Assembly (NCBI RefSeq): GCF_013155465.1 | Contig: NZ_JABJVX010000016.1 | Coordinates: forward strand, 1-56,415 | DNA length: 56,415 bases | Reading direction: 5' to 3' | Source of the DNA: Alterinioella nitratireducens | GTDB taxonomy: Bacteria > Pseudomonadota > Alphaproteobacteria > Rhodobacterales > Rhodobacteraceae | Part shown: positions 51,906-56,415 of the stretch, piece after piece | Layout: each line of letters opens with the position of its first letter | Numbering within the stretch: position 1 is the first letter of the stretch | The notes under the pieces: generated by a model | What the model was told of the DNA's origin: nothing | The model's database searches: none | The model's input: only the letters and a program-made list of their open reading frames with translations | Program-made: the position numbers and the translations under genes

Positions 51906-52865
51906 ATGATGGCAAAACGCAGACGCCTGACCCCGGCCCGGATCGGTATGTGGGAGGACGAGGCCGCCACCCCTGCCGCTCCCATCGCGCGGGTGGCGGG
52001 CGATGCCTCGACCGTCTCGGCGCTTGAGGAGGTCACGGCCGAACTGGCCCGCGCCCGCAGCGAAGGGCGGCTGGTGCAGGCCCTGCCCCTTGATGCGGTT
52101 GACGAAGGCTACCTTGTTCGGGACCGGATCCTGGCCGATGACGAGGATCTGAAAGCCCTGGTCGACAGCATCCGCGCGCGTGGCCAACAGACCCCAATCG
52201 AGGTCGTGGCGCTGGAGGGCGGGCGCTATGGGTTGATCTCGGGCTGGCGCCGCCTGGCCGCCCTGCGTCGCTTGCAGGCGGAGACGGGGGAGGAGTCTTT
52301 TGCCCTTGTGCAGGCCCTGCTGCGCACGCCTGAAACCGCGTCCGATGCCTATGTGGCGATGGTCGAGGAAAACGAGATCCGGGTCGGTCTCACCTATTTC
52401 GAGCGCGCCCGGATCGCCCTGAAGGCGGTGGAACAGGGCGTGTTCGCAGACCGGCGCGCGGCGCTTCAGGGGCTTTTCGGCTCCGCCTCGCGCGCGCGGC
52501 GCTCCAAGATCGGCAGCTTCATCCCCGTGGTCGCCGCACTGGACGGGGCCCTGCGCTTTCCGGCCTCGCTGACGGAACGGCTCGGGCTCAGGCTTGCCAA
52601 GGCGATGGAAGGCTCTGAAACCATTGCACAGACCCTGAAACAGACCCTTTTGCGGGATGCGCCTGCAAGCCTGGAGGCGGAACAGGCGCTGATCTCCAAG
52701 GCGTTGACCCCGCCGCCCAAGCCGCGCGGCAACCGGCCCGGAATGCGCGAACTGCGCCCCGGCCTGTCGGTGCGCGAAACCGCTAAGGGCGTCACCATCA
52801 GCGGGGCCGCGCTGACGCCAGAGCTGAAGGCGCAACTGCTCAACTGGCTGGAATCGCCCCGGTGA
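51906..52865 (+). CDS. parB: Plasmid partition protein ParB (319 aa)
   Basis: The ParB/sulfiredoxin-like nuclease-fold domain runs from about 75 to 170: GQQTPIEVVALEGGRYGLIS, GWRRLAALRRLQ, then VAMVEENEIRVGLTYFERA. The last piece carries the E-N-x-x-R CTP-binding motif. A helix-turn-helix follows (ALQGLFGSASRARRSKIGSF) and a C-terminal dimerisation tail ends ALTPELKAQLLNWL. Start ATG 51906 has GAGACGGAGAG upstream; ATG 51909 directly after it is equally possible. ParB binds parS and loads on DNA with CTP. A palindrome at 52872 immediately after the gene is a candidate target. Confidence 0.92.
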   Translation: MMAKRRRLTPARIGMWEDEAATPAAPIARVAGDASTVSALEEVTAELARARSEGRLVQALPLDAVDEGYLVRDRILADDEDLKALVDSIRARGQQTPIEVVALEGGRYGLISGWRRLAALRRLQAETGEESFALVQALLRTPETASDAYVAMVEENEIRVGLTYFERARIALKAVEQGVFADRRAALQGLFGSASRARRSKIGSFIPVVAALDGALRFPASLTERLGLRLAKAMEGSETIAQTLKQTLLRDAPASLEAEQALISKALTPPPKPRGNRPGMRELRPGLSVRETAKGVTISGAALTPELKAQLLNWLESPR

Positions 52866-52871
52866 GCCCCC

Positions 52872-52887
52872 GTTTCGCATGCGAAAC
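52872..52887. promoter_or_regulatory. 16-bp perfect palindrome after parB, candidate parS centromere
   Basis: GTTTCGCATGCGAAAC is fully palindromic with 8-bp arms and no spacer. The outer GTTTC and GAAAC equal those of the chromosomal parS consensus (TGTTTCACGTGAAACA), with a centre two bases longer. It starts six bases after the parB stop and lacks a T-run. A looser relative, GTTTCG-GTG-CGAAAC, occurs at 56093-56107 inside the epimerase gene. No experimental support is available from sequence. Confidence 0.65.
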
Positions 52888-52931
52888 ATTCCCCCTGCCC
52901 TTCCCTTCCTTCATCGGTTAAGGGGTGCGGC

Positions 52932-53891
52932 ATGACAAAGACCAGTGACATGATCCGAGAAACCGCCGCCCGTGTGCTCCGTATCGAAGGCGAAGCCGTG
53001 AGCGCCATGGCCGACGCCCTGCCCGAGGATTTCGAGGCCGCGGTCGAGGCGATCCTGGCCGTGAAGGGCCGCGTCATCCTGTCGGGCATGGGCAAGTCGG
53101 GCCATATCGCGCGCAAGATCTGCGCGACGCTGGCGTCGACCGGCACGCCCTCCTATTACGTGCATCCCGCCGAGGCGAGCCATGGCGACCTGGGTATGAT
53201 CACACCCGATGACCTCTGCATCTTGATGTCGAACTCGGGCGAAACCGCCGAGCTCGGCGATCTTGTCGCCCATGCCGCGCGGTTTTCCATCCCGATGATC
53301 GCGGTGTCGAAGAACCCCGACAGCACCCTGATGAAGGCCGCCGATCTGCGCCTGACCCTGCCACAGGCGACCGAGGCCTGCTCCATCGGCATGGTGCCGA
53401 CCACTTCGACCACGCTGACGCTGGCGCTTGGCGACGCGCTGGCCGTCGCGGTGATGGAGCGGCGCGGGTTTCTGGCCGAGCATTTCCACACCTTCCATCC
53501 CGGCGGCAAACTGGGCGCGCAGCTGGCCAAGGTCTCGCAACTGATGCATGACGGCGACGCGCTGCCGCTGGTCAGCGAGGCCATGCCGATGCCCGATGTG
53601 CTTCTGGTGATGACCGAAAAAGGCTTCGGCATCGCCGGCGTGACGCGGGGCGACCGGTTGACGGGCGTGATCACTGACGGCGATTTGCGCCGCAACATGG
53701 ACGGGCTGATGGACAAGCGCGCGGGCGATGTCGCGACCCAGAACCCGCGCTCCATCGCGCCCGACATGCTGGCCGCCGAGGCACTGGCGATGATGTCGGG
53801 CAAGATCACCGCGCTCTTCGTGGTGGACGGGCAGGGCGCGCCGGTGGGGCTGCTGCATCTGCATGACTGCCTGCGGGCGGGCGTAGTCTAA
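52932..53891 (+). CDS. kpsF: Arabinose-5-phosphate isomerase, KpsF/GutQ/KdsD family (319 aa)
   Basis: The enzyme converts ribulose-5-P to arabinose-5-P, the pentose used for KDO. The SIS domain (about 40-180) holds GMGKSGHIARKICATLASTG, MSNSGETAELGD and VPTTSTTLTLALGDALAVA. HPAEASHGDLGMI contains the conserved His/Asp region. Two CBS domains follow (about 205-319, MTEKGFGIAGVTRGDRLTGV and later GKITALFVVDGQGAPVGLL). Length (319) is canonical. It lies 66 bases after parB on the same strand and converges with UDP-glucose dehydrogenase (4-base overlap). Chromosomal KdsD should exist as well, so this copy probably serves the plasmid's polysaccharide. Confidence 0.93.
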   Translation: MTKTSDMIRETAARVLRIEGEAVSAMADALPEDFEAAVEAILAVKGRVILSGMGKSGHIARKICATLASTGTPSYYVHPAEASHGDLGMITPDDLCILMSNSGETAELGDLVAHAARFSIPMIAVSKNPDSTLMKAADLRLTLPQATEACSIGMVPTTSTTLTLALGDALAVAVMERRGFLAEHFHTFHPGGKLGAQLAKVSQLMHDGDALPLVSEAMPMPDVLLVMTEKGFGIAGVTRGDRLTGVITDGDLRRNMDGLMDKRAGDVATQNPRSIAPDMLAAEALAMMSGKITALFVVDGQGAPVGLLHLHDCLRAGVV

Positions 53892-55195
53892 CCCCGCCCC
53901 ACGGCGTCATAGGCCTCGAACCCGGCCTTTCTCGCATCCTTCGCCGAATAGATATTGCGCAGGTCGGCCAGGCGAGGCGTCGCCATCTTCTTCGCGATCC
54001 GCTTCAGGTCTAGCGCCCGGAACTCGTTCCATTCCGTCAGGATCACCAGCAGATCGGCGTTGTTCACAGCCTTGTAGGGGTCCTCCATCCAGTTGACGCC
54101 CGGCAGCAGGGCCTCGCCCTCGCGCCGGCCTTGCGGGTCCACTACGCGCACCTTGGCCCCTGCCCCTACCAGCGCCGGGATCACGGTCAGCGACGGGGCC
54201 GCGCGCATGTCGTCTGTATTGGGTTTGAAGGTCACGCCCAGGATGGCGATGGTCTTGCCGTTGAAGACCCCGTCGCAAAGGTCGCGCAGCTTCTCGATCA
54301 TCCGCACCTTCATAGCCTCGTTCACCCGGATCACGGTCTCTACGATATTCTGCGGCATTGCGTGTTCCTGCCCGATCCGGGCCAGCGCGCTGGTGTCCTT
54401 GGGAAAACACGAGCCGCCGTAGCCGGGACCGGCATGCAGGAACTTGTTGCCGATGCGCCCGTCCAACCCCATGCCGCGGCTGACTTCCTTCACGTCCGCT
54501 CCGACGCGCTCACACAAGGCGGCGATCTCGTTGATGAAGGTGATCTTGGTCGCTAGGAACGCATTGGCCGCGTATTTGATCATCTCGGCGCTTTCCAGGT
54601 CGGTGGAGACGATGGGGAAATCGCGCAGGTAGAGCGGTCGGTAGATCTCCTCCATCACCTCACCCGCGCGCGTGTTCTGCACGCCGACCACGACCCTGTC
54701 GGGCTTCATGAAATCGTCGATCGCGGCCCCTTCGCGCAGGAACTCGGGGTTCGAGGCGACATCGAACTCCGCCCCCGGCACCGCCTTCAGGATTGCCTGC
54801 TTGATCTTGCGGTTGGTGCCGAGCGGCACGGTGGATTTGGTGACGATGACGGCATAGCCGGTCAGCGCCTGCGCCACCTCTTCCGCTGCGGCCATCACGT
54901 AGGACAGATCGGCATGGCCATCGCCGCGCCGCGTGGGCGTGCCGACGGCGATGAACACGGCCTCGGCCCCGGCGACGGCGGCCCCCAGATCGGTGGTGAA
55001 GGAGAGCCGCCCGGCCTCCACATTCTTGGCCATCAGCGCTTCAAGCCCCGGCTCGTAGATCGGCACCTCGCCAGCCTCCAGCCGCGCGATCTTGGCCGGG
55101 TCTTTGTCGACGCAGATCACGTCATGGCCGAAATCGGAAAAACAGACGCCGGAGACCAGGCCGACATAGCCCGTTCCGATCATTGCGATACGCAT
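53888..55195 (-). CDS. UDP-glucose 6-dehydrogenase (435 aa)
   Basis: The enzyme oxidises UDP-glucose to UDP-glucuronate with two NAD+. MRIAMIGTGYVGLVSGVCFS carries the NAD loop G-x-G-x-x-G. NPEFLREGAAIDDFMKPDR is the substrate-binding block with the catalytic Glu region. GPGYGGSCFPKDTSAL (about residue 260) contains the catalytic Cys. GVTFKPNTDDMRAAPSL is the conserved C-terminal domain motif. Length (435) is typical of bacterial Ugd/RkpK. It lies 62 bases after the UDP-glucuronate epimerase start on the same strand and forms a two-gene set with it for acidic UDP sugars. Confidence 0.96.
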   Translation of the reverse strand: MRIAMIGTGYVGLVSGVCFSDFGHDVICVDKDPAKIARLEAGEVPIYEPGLEALMAKNVEAGRLSFTTDLGAAVAGAEAVFIAVGTPTRRGDGHADLSYVMAAAEEVAQALTGYAVIVTKSTVPLGTNRKIKQAILKAVPGAEFDVASNPEFLREGAAIDDFMKPDRVVVGVQNTRAGEVMEEIYRPLYLRDFPIVSTDLESAEMIKYAANAFLATKITFINEIAALCERVGADVKEVSRGMGLDGRIGNKFLHAGPGYGGSCFPKDTSALARIGQEHAMPQNIVETVIRVNEAMKVRMIEKLRDLCDGVFNGKTIAILGVTFKPNTDDMRAAPSLTVIPALVGAGAKVRVVDPQGRREGEALLPGVNWMEDPYKAVNNADLLVILTEWNEFRALDLKRIAKKMATPRLADLRNIYSAKDARKAGFEAYDAVGRG

Positions 55196-55257
55196 CGTGT
55201 GACTGCCCCTATGCCTTTTGCGCGAATCCTAGCATCGGCGGCGCAAAAAGCGAGGGC

Positions 55258-56286
55258 TCAAACGCCGTAATAGCTTTGATACCACGCGACGAACCGCGCC
55301 ACGCCCTCCGTGACCTGCGTTTCGGGGCGGTAGCCGGTCAACCGCTGCAACAGGCCTGTATCGGCCCAGGTGGCGGGCACGTCTCCGGGTTGCATCTCCA
55401 TGAAGTTTTTCCGGGCCGTTCGGCCTAGTGCGGTTTCGATTGCCGCGATGAAGTCCATCAGCGGAACAGGCTCTGAATTGCCGATATTGACGATGCGGAA
55501 CGGGGCCACGGGGGACAGGCTGTCGCCTTCGGGGATGTGCTCGGGCGTGGCGGGACGGGCAGGGGGGGTGTCGATCAGGCGCATGATCCCGTCGACCAGA
55601 TCGGTCACATAGGTGAAGTCGCGCTGCATCTTCCCGTGATTGTAGATGTCGATGGGGCGGCCTTCCAAGATCGCCCTGGTGAACTTGAAGAGGGCCATAT
55701 CGGGTCGCCCCCAGGGGCCATAGACAGTGAAGAAGCGAAACAGGGTCGTGGGCAGGTCGTAGAGATGCGCATAGCTATGCGCCATGGCCTCGTTCGCCTT
55801 CTTTGTGGCGGCGTAGAAGGACATCGGGAAATCGGCCTTCTGTGTCTCTGCATAAGGCATTTCGACACTTGCGCCATAGGCCGAACTGGTCGAGGCCAGC
55901 AACATATGCGCGGGCGGATGGGCGCGGGCGGCCTCCAGCAGGCGGAACGTGCCGATGAGGTTGGCCTCGACGTAAGACTCGGGGTTCTCGATCGAATAGC
56001 GTACCCCGGCCTGTGCGGCGAGATGGATCACGGCATCGGGTTTGTGGGTGGCGCAAAGCGCCACCAGCACGCCGGGAGTCTCGATGCGGGATGTTTCGGT
56101 GCGAAACGAAGGGTGGTCCAGCAATTGCGCCTGCCGGGCCTTTTTCAGGGTTACATCATAGTACTCGGTCAGCGCGTCGATGCCGATGACCTGCCAGCCC
56201 TCGGCCAGCAAACGCTGGCAGAGGTGAAAGCCGATGAACCCGGCCGAACCGGTGACAAGCGCAGTGCGCGGCGGGGCAGGGGGCAT
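55258..56286 (-). CDS. UDP-glucuronate 4-epimerase (342 aa)
   Basis: The reaction gives UDP-galacturonate. ALVTGSAGFIGFHLCQRLLA is the NAD loop, and DALTEYYDVTLKKARQAQLL is the family-specific block that separates glucuronate epimerases (LpsL/GAE type) from GalE. ASTSSAYGASVEMPY gives the catalytic Ser/Thr and PMSFYAATKKANEAMAHSYA the Tyr-x3-Lys. RFFTVYGPWGRPDMALFKFT is a further hallmark. Length fits. ATG 56286 heads a two-gene set with UDP-glucose dehydrogenase. Confidence 0.93.
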   Translation of the reverse strand: MPPAPPRTALVTGSAGFIGFHLCQRLLAEGWQVIGIDALTEYYDVTLKKARQAQLLDHPSFRTETSRIETPGVLVALCATHKPDAVIHLAAQAGVRYSIENPESYVEANLIGTFRLLEAARAHPPAHMLLASTSSAYGASVEMPYAETQKADFPMSFYAATKKANEAMAHSYAHLYDLPTTLFRFFTVYGPWGRPDMALFKFTRAILEGRPIDIYNHGKMQRDFTYVTDLVDGIMRLIDTPPARPATPEHIPEGDSLSPVAPFRIVNIGNSEPVPLMDFIAAIETALGRTARKNFMEMQPGDVPATWADTGLLQRLTGYRPETQVTEGVARFVAWYQSYYGV

Positions 56287-56365
56287 GGGCCGGGATCCTC
56301 GTGCATGAGCCTAGTGTGCCAGACCTAGCAGCGCCGGGCAGCCCCACCAATCCCTTTCCCGCCCG

Positions 56366-56415
56366 TCAGACGAAGACGAACATGTCGGTATCGAAGTCGC
56401 TGATGGTGGTGTCCT
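56366..56415 (-). CDS. C-terminal end of an RTX protein gene, cut by the right window edge
   Basis: The minus strand reads DTTISDFDTDMFVFV followed by TGA at 56366-56368, the conserved end of RTX proteins in this group. The rest lies outside the window. Its final 30 bases equal those of the orphan fragment at 33796-33825 except for one position. On a circular molecule this would be the 3' end of the metalloprotease gene whose 5' part fills 1-1533. The two frames do not join directly, so sequence between them must be missing. Confidence 0.75.
   Translation of the reverse strand, partial: DTTISDFDTDMFVFV

Noticed and set aside
49058-52865. RepABC-type replicon
   Set aside because: There is no repC-type initiator, and repA here is an initiator protein divergent from a separate parA-parB pair.
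56093-56107. GTTTCG-GTG-CGAAAC as a second parS
   Set aside because: It lies inside the epimerase coding sequence and has a spacer of different length from the palindrome after parB; chance is not excluded, so it is not listed as a feature.
1-56415. Direct joining of position 56415 to position 1 as a closed circle
   Set aside because: The RTX reading frames at the two edges do not match when joined, and the expected DUF4214-like region is missing, so a gap must exist even if the molecule is circular.

Overview
The window is high-GC DNA (about two thirds G+C by eye) with alphaproteobacterial gene families. It reads as most of a plasmid from a Rhodobacterales (Roseobacter-group) bacterium. The reasons are a RepA-type initiator with its own parAB genes, RTX/serralysin sequence of a kind common in this group, and a dTDP-rhamnose operon. 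RepA-I plasmids carrying a rhamnose operon are, from my memory of the literature, known as 'biofilm plasmids' of roseobacters; I could not check this. No rRNA, tRNA, CRISPR array or intact insertion sequence was found.

Layout. 1-1533: 5' part of an RTX metalloprotease on the minus strand, broken by an in-frame TGA; the last codons of a gene of the same kind lie at the other edge (56366-56415, minus). This is what a nearly complete circle cut inside one repeat-rich gene would give. 1576-7613: a small secreted protein, a CapD/WbpM-like dehydratase and a yjbH-yjbF-yjbE-like exopolysaccharide set. 7711-14390: sugar-modifying enzymes (IMPase-like phosphatase, hydratase-like protein, SIS isomerase, Gfo/Idh dehydrogenase, 2-hydroxyacid dehydrogenase, sulfotransferase, 6-phosphogluconolactonase-like protein, CMP-sugar synthetase) that look like one uncharacterised route to a CMP-linked sugar acid. 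14627-21792: two very large transferases, the second ending in a DUF115/Maf-like domain. 21849-32239 (minus): galE, phosphomannomutase, gmd, glycosyltransferase, sulfotransferase-SGNH fusion, manC and two sulfotransferase genes, one truncated and one AT-rich and foreign. 32632-33825: decayed antitoxin, RES toxin, DUF2493 and RTX fragments.

33843-44465: export and assembly, with KpsT, KpsE, KpsM, an Stf0 sulfotransferase, a CatB-like acetyltransferase, a GT2-GT4 fusion, a PglC/WcaJ-type initiating sugar transferase, an epimerase, a Wza-like lipoprotein and a GT4 enzyme. 44481-47804: rmlC-rmlB-rmlD-rmlA. 47805-49057: no gene, but a dense cluster of an 8-bp motif in both orientations. 49058-52865: repA, an origin with 22-bp iterons, parA and parB with palindromes. 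52932-56286: kpsF-like arabinose-5-phosphate isomerase, UDP-glucose dehydrogenase and UDP-glucuronate 4-epimerase.

Together the genes supply dTDP-rhamnose, GDP-mannose and derivatives, UDP-galactose, UDP-glucuronate and UDP-galacturonate, and probably a CMP-activated acid. They also encode the transferases, sulfation and acetylation enzymes and an ABC/Wza-type export path. The likely product is a sulfated, acidic surface polysaccharide. The parts most worth testing are the CMP-sugar-acid gene set with its DUF115 partner, the sulfotransferase-SGNH fusion and the 8-bp repeat cluster.
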